Source: Candidatus Omnitrophota bacterium
GTDB lineage: Bacteria; Omnitrophota; Gorgyraeia; Gygaellales; Profunditerraquicolaceae
DNA length: 15,972 bases
Direction: 5' to 3'
Assembly (NCBI GenBank): GCA_017995695.1
Contig: JAGOIJ010000025.1
Coordinates: 1 to 15,972, forward strand
Part shown: piece by piece, positions 1-7,400 of the stretch
How positions within the stretch are numbered: the stretch's first letter is position 1
Layout: the number at the start of each line of letters is the position of its first letter
Program-made: the position numbers and the translations under genes
The notes under the pieces: generated by a model
Databases searched by the model: none
What the model saw: only the letters and a program-made list of their open reading frames with translations
What the model was told of the DNA's origin: nothing

Positions 1-1827
1 GGAAACCTTGGTCGTCGTGCCCACAATCACTTCGGGACGGGGACGCGGCGCAATTTCTTTTTTCTGTTCCGGCGCTTTTTGAGATTCGCTTTTCTGCTCT
101 TTAGTGCCGATATTCAATACCTGTTCCTCGCGGCTCTTATCACGATACACCGTAATACCCTTGCATCCTAAATCATAGGCCAGAAGATACGCCTGGCGCA
201 CATCATCCAATGTCGCCTCGTGCGGAAAGTTAATCGTCTTTGAAGTGGCGTTGTGCACAAATTTCTGGAAGGCAGCCTGCATGCGCACGTGCCATTCAGG
301 AGCAATGTCATGGGCGGTAACAAAAATCTTTTTGACATCTTCCGGAATGCCTTCGATATGCTGCAGCGAACCGCTCTCGGCGATCTTCTCCATCAATTCC
401 CGGCTGTAAAAATTCCTTTCCCGGGCGATCTCCTCAAAGAGTGGATCGACCTCAACCAGTTTATCATTATCCATAACATTGCGATAGTACACCAGCGCAA
501 AGAGCGGCTCAATACCAGAAGAACAAGGGCCCGCGATGATACTGATGGTGCCCGTCGGAGCAATAGTCGTAAGCGTTGCATTGCGCAGCCGTAGCGTTTT
601 TTCTTTTGCATCATAGATGCTGTTTTTAAAAGCAGGGAATACCCCTTTTTCCTTGCCAAGCTCAAGGGATTTCTTAGTGGCTTCATTAAGAATGAACGAC
701 ATAACTTTTTCTGCTAACGCAACCGCATCCTCTGAATTATAGGGGATGCCCAGCCGCACCAAAAGCGTTGCCCAACCCATGACACCAAGGCCGATCTTAC
801 GCGTTGCCTTGGTTGCCTTTTCAATCTGGTCGATGGGAAACTTGTTAACATCAATCAAGTTATCCAAGAAATGCACGGCAAGGCGCGTAACCTCACGCAA
901 ACGGTCCCAGGAGATCTCATAACGCGTCCCCACCTTATGCACCAACACTGCCACATTGATTGAGCCTAAATCGCAGCTCTCATAGGGCAGTAATGGCTGC
1001 TCCCCGCAAGGATTGGTACTCTCAATAGCGCCAAGCTGCGGCGTAGGGTTATGCTGATTAATCCGATCGATAAAAATGACTCCGGGTTCGCCATTTTTAT
1101 GTGCCTGCTTAACAATTAAATCAAACACTTCTTTAGTATGAAGACGTCTTGTTTCCTCATGCGTATGCGGATCAATAACCGCGCATTCCTGGCCCTCTTT
1201 AAGCTTAGTCATAAATTCATCGGTGATGGCCACGGAAATATTAAAATTCGTAATCAGCTTATTATTCTCTTTGCAGGTAATAAACTCCATGATATCAGGA
1301 TGGTCAACCCGCAAGATGCCCATATTCGCTCCCCGACGGGTACCACCCTGCTTGACTGCCTCGGTCGCAGCATCATACACCTTCATAAACGAAACAGGAC
1401 CCGAAGCGACGCCTCCGGTTGTTTTGACAACGGCATTTTTCGGGCGAAGACGGGAAAAAGAAAACCCTGTTCCACCGCCGGACTTATGAATAAGGCTGGT
1501 GATCTTCAAGGTCTCAAAGATCGACTCCATCGCATCCTCGATAGGAAGCGTAAAACAGGCGCTCAACTGGCCTAAATCTTTGCCGGCATTCATCAAGCAG
1601 GGAGAGTTAGGTAGAAATTCAAGGCACGTCATCGCCCGATAAAACGAATCCTCAAGCGCGCGTATCTGCTCAGCGTTTTTTCCGTATGCGCTATCAGCCG
1701 AAGCAATCGCCTTTGCGACCCGGCGGAACATAGCTTCGGGCGTCTCGACAATCTTACCTTGAGCATCCTTCATTAAGTACCTGCGCTCAAGCACGCGCAT
1801 GGCATTTTCAGAAAGCTTTAACGTCAT
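1..1827 (-). CDS. nrdJ: Adenosylcobalamin-dependent (class II) ribonucleotide reductase, C-terminus cut off by window edge
   Basis: The gene reads open for 609 codons from ATG at 1827 to the window edge. The product makes deoxyribonucleotides from ribonucleotides using B12 as radical source, with no oxygen and no separate radical subunit. I translated it by hand. Visible motifs are an LPNSPCLMNAG-like segment (about 72-82), the redox cysteine in LSACF (Cys91), the HKSGGGTGFSFSRLRP loop (about 114-129), the active-site NPCGE (Cys274, Glu276), then ESCDLGSINV, APTGTIS and a late LGCKGITVYRDKSRE. These are class II RNR hallmarks. The translation then enters a polar K/E/Q/P linker, so the usual C-terminal CxxC tail should lie outside the window. 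The start is fixed by a strong Shine-Dalgarno GGGAGGTG just upstream. It has its own promoter and probable NrdR operators. Family call is very secure. Confidence 0.96.
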   Translation of the reverse strand, partial: MTLKLSENAMRVLERRYLMKDAQGKIVETPEAMFRRVAKAIASADSAYGKNAEQIRALEDSFYRAMTCLEFLPNSPCLMNAGKDLGQLSACFTLPIEDAMESIFETLKITSLIHKSGGGTGFSFSRLRPKNAVVKTTGGVASGPVSFMKVYDAATEAVKQGGTRRGANMGILRVDHPDIMEFITCKENNKLITNFNISVAITDEFMTKLKEGQECAVIDPHTHEETRRLHTKEVFDLIVKQAHKNGEPGVIFIDRINQHNPTPQLGAIESTNPCGEQPLLPYESCDLGSINVAVLVHKVGTRYEISWDRLREVTRLAVHFLDNLIDVNKFPIDQIEKATKATRKIGLGVMGWATLLVRLGIPYNSEDAVALAEKVMSFILNEATKKSLELGKEKGVFPAFKNSIYDAKEKTLRLRNATLTTIAPTGTISIIAGPCSSGIEPLFALVYYRNVMDNDKLVEVDPLFEEIARERNFYSRELMEKIAESGSLQHIEGIPEDVKKIFVTAHDIAPEWHVRMQAAFQKFVHNATSKTINFPHEATLDDVRQAYLLAYDLGCKGITVYRDKSREEQVLNIGTKEQKSESQKAPEQKKEIAPRPRPEVIVGTTTKVS

Positions 1828-1878
1828 ACCCACCTCCCTTAGTAAATTGACCCTGCATTAATGTTAAAGAATCAAAAT

Positions 1879-1907
1879 AATATACCATCGTAAAAAACAA
1901 CTGTCAA
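1879..1907 (-). promoter_or_regulatory. Sigma70-type promoter of nrdJ
   Basis: On the minus strand there is an exact -35 TTGACA (1907-1902), a 17-bp spacer and a -10 TATATT (1884-1879, one mismatch to TATAAT). Transcription would begin near 1872, giving a leader of about 45 nt before the nrdJ ATG at 1827. This is the closest promoter match to consensus in the window. Confidence 0.8.
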
Positions 1908-1912
1908 GTTAA

Positions 1913-1928
1913 ATACTACGGGTAGTAT
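1913..1928. promoter_or_regulatory. Promoter-proximal NrdR-box-like palindrome
   Basis: ATACTACGGGTAGTAT is a 16-bp site with perfect 7-bp arms (ATACTAC and GTAGTAT) around GG. Its length and its ACTA...TAGT core match the NrdR box, although the central AT-rich bases differ from the usual consensus. It lies 5 bp upstream of the nrdJ -35 hexamer. Its centre is 32 bp from that of a second box-like site. NrdR represses ribonucleotide reductase genes by binding such pairs. Confidence 0.68.
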
Positions 1929-1944
1929 AATCAATGCTTTGAAT

Positions 1945-1960
1945 ATACAATTTGTTGTGT
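1945..1960. promoter_or_regulatory. Promoter-distal NrdR-box-like site
   Basis: ATACAATTTGTTGTGT agrees with the 16-bp NrdR consensus acaCwAtATaTwGtgt at 13 of 16 positions by eye. Its centre (1952.5) is exactly 32 bp, or three helical turns, from the centre of the proximal box (1920.5). That is the arrangement known for NrdR tandem operators. It sits between the end of the LacI-family gene and nrdJ. Confidence 0.7.
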
Positions 1961-1984
1961 TCAATGAGCGGCTTTAAGAACTAG

Positions 1985-3013
1985 TTAGGGTGTAAGGCGT
2001 TGGCAGGATTCTCGGATGATAAGATCCGCGGGAAGGAGAATCTTGTCCGGCTTTGCACTTTTCTTGCCCGCCATTAAAGCAGCGAGGGTCTTGACGCCCT
2101 CCTCGGCCATCTTTATGAGCGGTTGTTTAACAGTCGTAAGAGCAACAGGGCCATAGAGCCCAGAAGGATTATCATCGAATCCCACAATCGACAAATCCTT
2201 AGGAATATTTTTATTCATTTCACGAGCCACAGCCATCACCTCAAGAGCCATTGAATCTGAAGCGACGAACACCGCTGTTGGTGCATCCTGCATGGTCAGC
2301 ATCTTCTCGGCGGCTTGACGAGCCTGGCCACGCGAATAATCAGTTTTGAAAATATACTTTTCATTAAGGGCGATGCCGCGTTTTGAGAGCGCCTGCTTAT
2401 ATCCTTCAAGACGTTTCGCTGCTGCCTGCGTAATGGTATCGCCGGTGATATGGGCGATCTTAGTATGCCCTAAGCTAATCAAATAGCTCACTGCATCCCT
2501 TGCCCCCTGGGCATTATCGACAGCAATACAACTTACCGCAAGATTCTCAACATAATTATTGATCAAAACGCAAGGGATATGCGCCTCCAGGGCTGCCTCA
2601 AGCTGGGCAGTGTTACCGATAAGATCGGCAAAGATAATCCCTCCTGCGCCTTTTAAGTTAATCGAGGAGCGGCTATCGGTTAAATGCAACAGGAGATCAA
2701 ACTTCATGGCCTCACATAACGTACCAATGCCGCGAATAAGTTCCAGCACATAAAAAGAATAAAACATCCCTTCATAGCGCGGGATCACCAAAGCAACAAC
2801 ATTGCTTCTGCCGGTGGCAAGCCTCTGGGCAAATACCGAAGGCTGAAAATGCAACTCCTTAACCGCCTCAAGGACTTTGCTACGGTTTTTTTCTTTGACC
2901 GAGCCCATCTTGTTGATAACCCGGGAAACAGTGGTAATAGAAACTCCGGCAAGACGCGCGACATCTTCTATCGATACACTTTTGGAAGGATTATTCTTTT
3001 TTGTGCGGACCAT
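1985..3013 (-). CDS. LacI/GalR-family transcriptional regulator
   Basis: A 342-residue DNA-binding repressor of the LacI family, full length for the group. The N-terminal helix-turn-helix is at about 13-37 (VSIEDVARLAGVSITTVSRV). The hinge is at about 57-70 (FQPSVFAQRLATGRS), where most members have a YRPNAxARSLRTGRT-like hinge. A periplasmic-binding-protein-like effector domain follows, with recognisable blocks GGIIFAD (about 124-130), VDNAQGARDAVSYLISLGH (about 165-183), RLEGYKQAL, VFVASDSMALEVM (about 248-260) and the SIVGFDDNP signature (about 275-283). The effector is presumably a sugar but cannot be read from sequence. The ATG is 10 nt after the stop of the coiled-coil gene and lacks a good Shine-Dalgarno, so co-transcription and coupling are likely. 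No operator could be assigned to it. Target genes may include the neighbouring transporter cluster (inference). Confidence 0.93.
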   Translation of the reverse strand: MVRTKKNNPSKSVSIEDVARLAGVSITTVSRVINKMGSVKEKNRSKVLEAVKELHFQPSVFAQRLATGRSNVVALVIPRYEGMFYSFYVLELIRGIGTLCEAMKFDLLLHLTDSRSSINLKGAGGIIFADLIGNTAQLEAALEAHIPCVLINNYVENLAVSCIAVDNAQGARDAVSYLISLGHTKIAHITGDTITQAAAKRLEGYKQALSKRGIALNEKYIFKTDYSRGQARQAAEKMLTMQDAPTAVFVASDSMALEVMAVAREMNKNIPKDLSIVGFDDNPSGLYGPVALTTVKQPLIKMAEEGVKTLAALMAGKKSAKPDKILLPADLIIRESCQRLTP

Positions 3014-3023
3014 GTTTAAAATT

Positions 3024-4202
3024 TTACCGAACTATATCGCCAACTTTAATCGGCTGCATTTCCTGCTTGATATCGCAAGCAGCGATTTCCTTGCGCGTCT
3101 GGATTATTTCAATATTCGCAATTGGCTTATCTTGACTGTATACGCGTAGCTTATCGCCAATCTGCAATCCAACATCTTCACCTTTATCAATAATAACAAA
3201 ATTATTTTCTCGGTTAATTGCCAACACTGCGGCGCTCGTCGTAACAGCGGAGGCTGTCGGATCCTGCGCAACGGCAGCTGCCTCCGGCTGCGCGCGCACC
3301 ACAATCGGCGCCAACTCAACAACATCTTTGCTAATCGCCGGCTGCACCTTAGGCTCATCCGACGTTACGGAAGCAGGAACGACCTGCTCAAATTGCCGCT
3401 TGAAGGTATCCATCTCGGTAATCTTTTCCTTCACCATGGCATCCATACTGTTCAGCTTTTCCTTCAAGGCAGCATCCTGCTGCTGAAGATCAGCGTATTT
3501 ACGCTCAAGTTCAACCTTGCGGTTATTTAAGGAATTTAATTGCCTGCGTAACAGCGTATTTTCATTCTTGATCGTCTTAAAATCGCCTTGCGTCGCGATC
3601 TTCTCATTCTTCTCGCGCACTAATTCTTGGGCAATGCTATCCATAATCTTCTGGTTGTATTCAATCTTACGCGCCAACTCTTCTTTATCGCGCATAAGGT
3701 TTTTCACCTCAAGCTCAAGATCGCTCTTCTGCCGCTGCAACTGCTCATTGCCGATCTGAAGTGAGCGCAACTCCAAACGCACGTTGTCCAACTGCAACTC
3801 TAAGTCTTTTTTTGTCTTTAAAACACCTGCCCAATAAGCGTCATCAGCGGTAGACGGCCGTGCCTCTTGGTAGGCTTCAACAGGAGCAACGGGCGCAGCC
3901 TTTTGCGCGCTCTGTAACTTTGCAATCAATTCATCACGGCTTTTCTCTGCGAGTTGAACCCTTCTATTCAACTCCTCTTCCTTGCGTAGGGCATTATCAA
4001 GAGTCTCATTTAATGCATTAATCTTGTCATTATTTTCCTGGATCTTTTGCTCAAACTTTCCCTTTTCATTTTCAAATAATTCCCGATCGCGCGCGGCAGC
4101 CTGCTCGACAGCAACTTTTTGCTGCGCCATCATTAAAGCAAAACCTATGCTTGCCACCAACAAAAGAATAAGACCGATGATAATAATATTCTTTCTATCC
4201 AT
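3024..4202 (-). CDS. Membrane-anchored coiled-coil protein with small C-terminal beta domain
   Basis: A 392-residue protein of unassigned function. Residues 5-25 (IIIIGLILLLVASIGFALMM) form one N-terminal transmembrane or signal-anchor helix. Long charged, heptad-like coiled coils fill about 27-103 and 126-272, interrupted by a proline-rich break (APVAPVEA, about 103-110). An Ala/Pro/Val-rich linker spans about 273-325. A compact C-terminal domain follows at about 325-392 (AVLAINRENNFVIIDKG, then VGLQIGDKLRVYS and IKVGDIVR). That domain resembles the small beta domain at the C-terminus of FlgT-like and other envelope proteins, which carries the same 'INRE..FVIID.G...G...GD...V' layout. The start has a strong AAAGGAGG Shine-Dalgarno. 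It sits between two sugar-type regulators, which is unexpected for a structural envelope protein. Function is unknown. Confidence 0.85.
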   Translation of the reverse strand: MDRKNIIIIGLILLLVASIGFALMMAQQKVAVEQAAARDRELFENEKGKFEQKIQENNDKINALNETLDNALRKEEELNRRVQLAEKSRDELIAKLQSAQKAAPVAPVEAYQEARPSTADDAYWAGVLKTKKDLELQLDNVRLELRSLQIGNEQLQRQKSDLELEVKNLMRDKEELARKIEYNQKIMDSIAQELVREKNEKIATQGDFKTIKNENTLLRRQLNSLNNRKVELERKYADLQQQDAALKEKLNSMDAMVKEKITEMDTFKRQFEQVVPASVTSDEPKVQPAISKDVVELAPIVVRAQPEAAAVAQDPTASAVTTSAAVLAINRENNFVIIDKGEDVGLQIGDKLRVYSQDKPIANIEIIQTRKEIAACDIKQEMQPIKVGDIVR

Positions 4203-4265
4203 TATGCCTCCTTTAGGACATTACCAAAATCATGTACTTCGATATTTTCTTTTATGGCAAAGGAT

Positions 4266-5504
4266 TTACCATGCACGCGCAAACATGCGCTGCATAACCA
4301 TACTCGCAGCGCCAAGGGCAACCGCATTTTCTCTAAGTCTTGAATAGACAATCTTTACGTCTTCCGTTATTTCTCGGAAAGCCCACTCCTTGACAGTCGC
4401 AGTAACCTCGGTTAAAAACTCATCGCCGGCCTCTTCCAGGCCTCCACCGATTACCACTACTTCAGGATTAAATAAATTTACCAACAGCGCAACTTTAATA
4501 CCTAACCGCCGAGCTGCCCGCTTAAGCGCTTCAAGGGCAAGGGGATGTTTTGCGCGCTGGGCGATAAAGACGCTCTTTAAATCAACATTGGCGCTGTGCG
4601 ATGCGGTTAGTTTAAAAAACTGGGCGGCTGCTTCTTTGTCAGCCGTCAGCAATTCTTTGATTTCCTCAACGATACCAAGATCTAATTCCCAACGCTTTAA
4701 GAAGCACCCACGCGCAGCATCGCAGTTAAACTTATCCTGTTCCTTAAAATTATAGATCGACACCTCGCCTGCGTAACCTTGCGTTCCGGTATATACCTCG
4801 CCATTAATCATCACGCCGCAGCCAACGCCGGAAAACATATAAATGACATTCTTAAGGCCACGCTCAAGATCAAACCAATGCTCCCCAAAACAAGCTGCAG
4901 AAGCATCGTTTTCAATAAGCACAGGAAGGTTAAATTCTTTCTCAAGCAACTCCCGCAACGGAATATCGACGGAAGCGTAGGTGTAGTAATGGTCCATTTT
5001 CTGAGGCCAGTGGATCGTGTTGGTTTTTTTGTTTACCAACCCTGCAATCCCCACGCCAATCCCCTTGATGTCTCCTGCGTAATCTTTAGAACGACGCAGT
5101 ATCTCGCGCACAATCTCAAGGATACACTCCGAGATTTCTTTTACCGTTGCCTGAGGACGGGCGATCTGTGTCTTGCTGACGATATTTCCTTTTAAATCCA
5201 TCAGCAGACCTACCATGTTCATAAGGTTTAGCCCGATGCCGATGGTATAGCTTGCTTGAGGATTAAGGTCCAACAACACCGGCCGTCTGCCGCCTTCTGA
5301 GATATCCAGCTCTTTTTCAAAGACGAAATTATGCTTTATAAAATCATCGATATAATTCGAGATCGTTACAACATTAATGCCGATTTGTTTAGAGATATCC
5401 GGCCTGCTAATGGGCCCATTCCGGCGTAAGATTTCCAAGATTTCTATGTTTCTTTTTTCCCGCTCAGTCAGTTCTGCAGTTGCTAAATCGACACTCCCGC
5501 GCAT
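4266..5504 (-). CDS. ROK-family transcriptional regulator (NagC/Mlc/XylR type), probably without kinase activity
   Basis: 412 residues: a winged helix-turn-helix at about 18-75 (LEILRRNGPISRPDISKQIGINVVTISNYI, then GGRRP) fused to a ROK sugar-kinase-like fold at about 85-405. Family blocks visible are GIGVGIAGLV (about 148-157), IENDASAACFGE with Asp200 at the catalytic position, GVGCGVMINGEVYTGTQGYAGE (about 227-247) and VVVIGGGLEEAG (about 349-360). The ATP phosphate motif DxGGT expected near residue 90 is replaced by GIGLNLMN. The zinc motif CxCGxxGC is degenerate (NCDAARGC, 260-267), and the usual GH after AGE is SI. It therefore probably senses a sugar without phosphorylating it. AAAGG lies 9 nt before the ATG. 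The 252-bp leader and upstream gap holds a promoter and a phased palindromic array, suggesting autoregulation. Confidence 0.92.
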   Translation of the reverse strand: MRGSVDLATAELTEREKRNIEILEILRRNGPISRPDISKQIGINVVTISNYIDDFIKHNFVFEKELDISEGGRRPVLLDLNPQASYTIGIGLNLMNMVGLLMDLKGNIVSKTQIARPQATVKEISECILEIVREILRRSKDYAGDIKGIGVGIAGLVNKKTNTIHWPQKMDHYYTYASVDIPLRELLEKEFNLPVLIENDASAACFGEHWFDLERGLKNVIYMFSGVGCGVMINGEVYTGTQGYAGEVSIYNFKEQDKFNCDAARGCFLKRWELDLGIVEEIKELLTADKEAAAQFFKLTASHSANVDLKSVFIAQRAKHPLALEALKRAARRLGIKVALLVNLFNPEVVVIGGGLEEAGDEFLTEVTATVKEWAFREITEDVKIVYSRLRENAVALGAASMVMQRMFARAW

Positions 5505-5550
5505 GCAACAAAACCTTTCCCCGTGGCTTTGGAAGAAACAGTTGCTATCG

Positions 5551-5616
5551 GTTACTAACAGTTACTGTAACCCTTAGTAACCCATAGTAACAAAATCATT
5601 TAGTTAATTTAGTAAC
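5551..5616. promoter_or_regulatory. Phased GTTAC/GTAAC operator-like array in the ROK gene leader
   Basis: GTTACTAA (5551-5558) and TTAGTAAC (5574-5581) are perfect inverted arms. Centred between them is GTTACTGTAAC (5561-5571), giving a 31-bp palindrome with only two mismatched inner pairs. GTTAC starts at 5551 and 5561, and GTAAC at 5567, 5577 and 5587, each series stepping by exactly 10 bp (one helical turn). A further TTAGTAAC lies at 5609-5616. The array lies downstream of the putative promoter and upstream of the regulator's ATG, as expected for an autoregulatory operator. An RNA hairpin role is possible. Confidence 0.6.
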
Positions 5617-5642
5617 AGATGATAACTATTATTTATTGTTTT

Positions 5643-5671
5643 ACTTTACTATGAAAGGAACCATAAGTCAA
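5643..5671 (-). promoter_or_regulatory. Candidate promoter of the ROK regulator gene
   Basis: On the minus strand: -35 TTGACT (5671-5666), a 17-bp spacer and -10 TAAAGT (5648-5643). Transcription would start near 5636, leaving a leader of about 130 nt that contains the whole GTTAC/GTAAC array. The -10 is only a moderate match, but it is the best pair in this gap. Confidence 0.5.
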
Positions 5672-5756
5672 GTATTTTTAAGATGTAAGGAAAATTGGCA
5701 TCTCGACGAAACGAGGAAAAAGGAAGGCGAAAAGTGTACCTAAACAATAGGCAGAA

Positions 5757-7400
5757 TTACGGCAGGTCGAGCATAATAAAACTATGATCAATGACCTGCC
5801 CTGAAGAAAGAACTACCAGGTTTATCTCTTTAGTCCCACTACTGGAATAGGAAGTCTCAAACGAGGCATCATCGACTTCAGGTTGAGTGACTCCGACATG
5901 CCCTGACCAGAGATACTGGACCTGCGCGTCAAAACAACCGCTCTCGGGAGCCTGCGCCCCAGAAACAACCATGATAGTTTCACCAAGCCGTGAAAGAGAA
6001 GGCTGCGCCTGAAGATCTACTGACGAGACAGCGGCAGCGCGTGGTTGTTGACTTAAACAAGCCTCAAGAAACATCTTCACATTATAATCAAGTCCTGTTT
6101 TATCGTCGATTTCTTTCATTCGTTGTCGCGCAAGCGTTGCTGTTTCATCAAAACTTGCCCCATTGCTTTTCTGTTTAAGCGTATCGATCTGGGCGAGAGC
6201 TGCTGTATAGTATTCTTTTGCTTGAGCGCCATTGTCTTGAAACTGGTTTAAAAGCCCCAGCTGATATAGAGCAGCTATAGTGTGTGCCGTGCTTGAGGAC
6301 TCACTGGCCAGTTTTTGAAACAACCCTTTCCCTGCGTCAGGATCGGCTGCGCTGTACGTGGAAATCATGCCCACTTTAAACAAGGCCTCGTGAGCATGAG
6401 AAGATCCTGGGAAACGCTGCAGTAAATCTTGATACATGTCCCTAGCAGCCATATACTCTTTGTTTTTCTCTAAGTTGAAGGCGCGCAAATAGGTTAACGT
6501 CTCATCAAAAACTTCCTTACCACCGATTTTCTCAAGTTTCTGGAAAATCTTTTCTGCAAACACCGCATCAATTTTCTTCGGATCTAAAGCGCCAAAGGAA
6601 AACTTCTTTGCGATTTCAATCAGCCGTGGTGAAACCTGTTCTTTGGTTTGAGCCAAGGCGAGCCGATCTACATACGCTTCAAATAACGTTTCTGATAAAT
6701 CTAAGGAACCCTGCTCATAAAACTTCTGCGCAAAACCTTTAAGCTCATCATCGCTTACTGCTGAAGAAAGCAACATTTTGACATAGAGTCGGTATACCTC
6801 TTGGGCCCGGGCCTTTTCTTGTGCATCCAGCAAAGCCTGGGCAGTTTCTTCTAGAGGCAGGAGATTCCGGCTGCTGCCTTGGGCATACCGCATTACCTCA
6901 CTCATGAGTTGCGATAATGCATCTTGCTCGCGGGTATCCTGCTGATCGCGATAAAACTTCCATAAGAGTAACTGCGAATACAACCGCACCGCATCACCCG
7001 ACGGCAAAGAAGCGATGGTCTTCGTTAAAACTTCCGTTGCCTCATCGCGATAGCTTGCCCCCTGATTAAAATACTCCTCCCACAATTGTTTCTCTTGTAA
7101 ATAATTAAGCTGTAAATAACGCGTCAGCCCGATATAATATTGCGTCACAGGTTCAAGTGATTGCTTCTTGTTTTTTAATGAGGTTAAAAACGCCACATAC
7201 TCATTATAAGCATGATTGCCGCTATACATATCCGTTAATTCCTGAAACGCAGGGAATGTTTCTTCGATGGTTTTAGCCTCGATAATCTGCTGGCTCAAGC
7301 GGGTCAGTTGAGCGCTATCCTGCGCGCGCGCATCTGTCATATTAAGAATAAGAAAACATACAATAAAATTGATAACTAATGACCAACGTCTTATCTTCAT
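5757..7400 (-). CDS. Secreted TPR-repeat protein with C-terminal beta-rich domain
   Basis: 547 residues with a cleavable signal peptide (KIRRW n-region, h-region VINFIVCFLILN, ARA|Q cleavage near residue 26). The bulk is alpha-helical with TPR-like pairs. The clearest are at about 305-345 (AFNLEKNKEYMAARDMYQDL, then FPGSSHAHEALFKVG) and 370-405 (IAALYQLGLLNQFQDNGAQA). About the last 75 residues are different: beta-rich, with YLWSGHVG and paired strands ending HSFIMLDLP. They resemble a PKD or Ig-like fold, a tentative call. The ATG overlaps the TGA of the upstream glycosidase (ATGA), with no separate Shine-Dalgarno, so translation is probably coupled. As last gene of the cluster it is a plausible scaffold or adaptor for the exported enzymes. 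It has no recognisable catalytic motif. Confidence 0.82.
   Translation of the reverse strand: MKIRRWSLVINFIVCFLILNMTDARAQDSAQLTRLSQQIIEAKTIEETFPAFQELTDMYSGNHAYNEYVAFLTSLKNKKQSLEPVTQYYIGLTRYLQLNYLQEKQLWEEYFNQGASYRDEATEVLTKTIASLPSGDAVRLYSQLLLWKFYRDQQDTREQDALSQLMSEVMRYAQGSSRNLLPLEETAQALLDAQEKARAQEVYRLYVKMLLSSAVSDDELKGFAQKFYEQGSLDLSETLFEAYVDRLALAQTKEQVSPRLIEIAKKFSFGALDPKKIDAVFAEKIFQKLEKIGGKEVFDETLTYLRAFNLEKNKEYMAARDMYQDLLQRFPGSSHAHEALFKVGMISTYSAADPDAGKGLFQKLASESSSTAHTIAALYQLGLLNQFQDNGAQAKEYYTAALAQIDTLKQKSNGASFDETATLARQRMKEIDDKTGLDYNVKMFLEACLSQQPRAAAVSSVDLQAQPSLSRLGETIMVVSGAQAPESGCFDAQVQYLWSGHVGVTQPEVDDASFETSYSSSGTKEINLVVLSSGQVIDHSFIMLDLP

Noticed and set aside
253..1575. Plus-strand open frames over the nrdJ region (253-594, 1138-1575, 1223-1489)
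   Set aside because: They lie entirely opposite a strongly conserved ribonucleotide reductase reading frame, have no family motifs and no convincing ribosome binding sites.
5690..5756. Possible terminator after the TPR gene (CTCG...CGAG and CCTA...TAGG stems)
   Set aside because: Stems are only 4 bp and are not followed by a uridine run on the transcribed strand.
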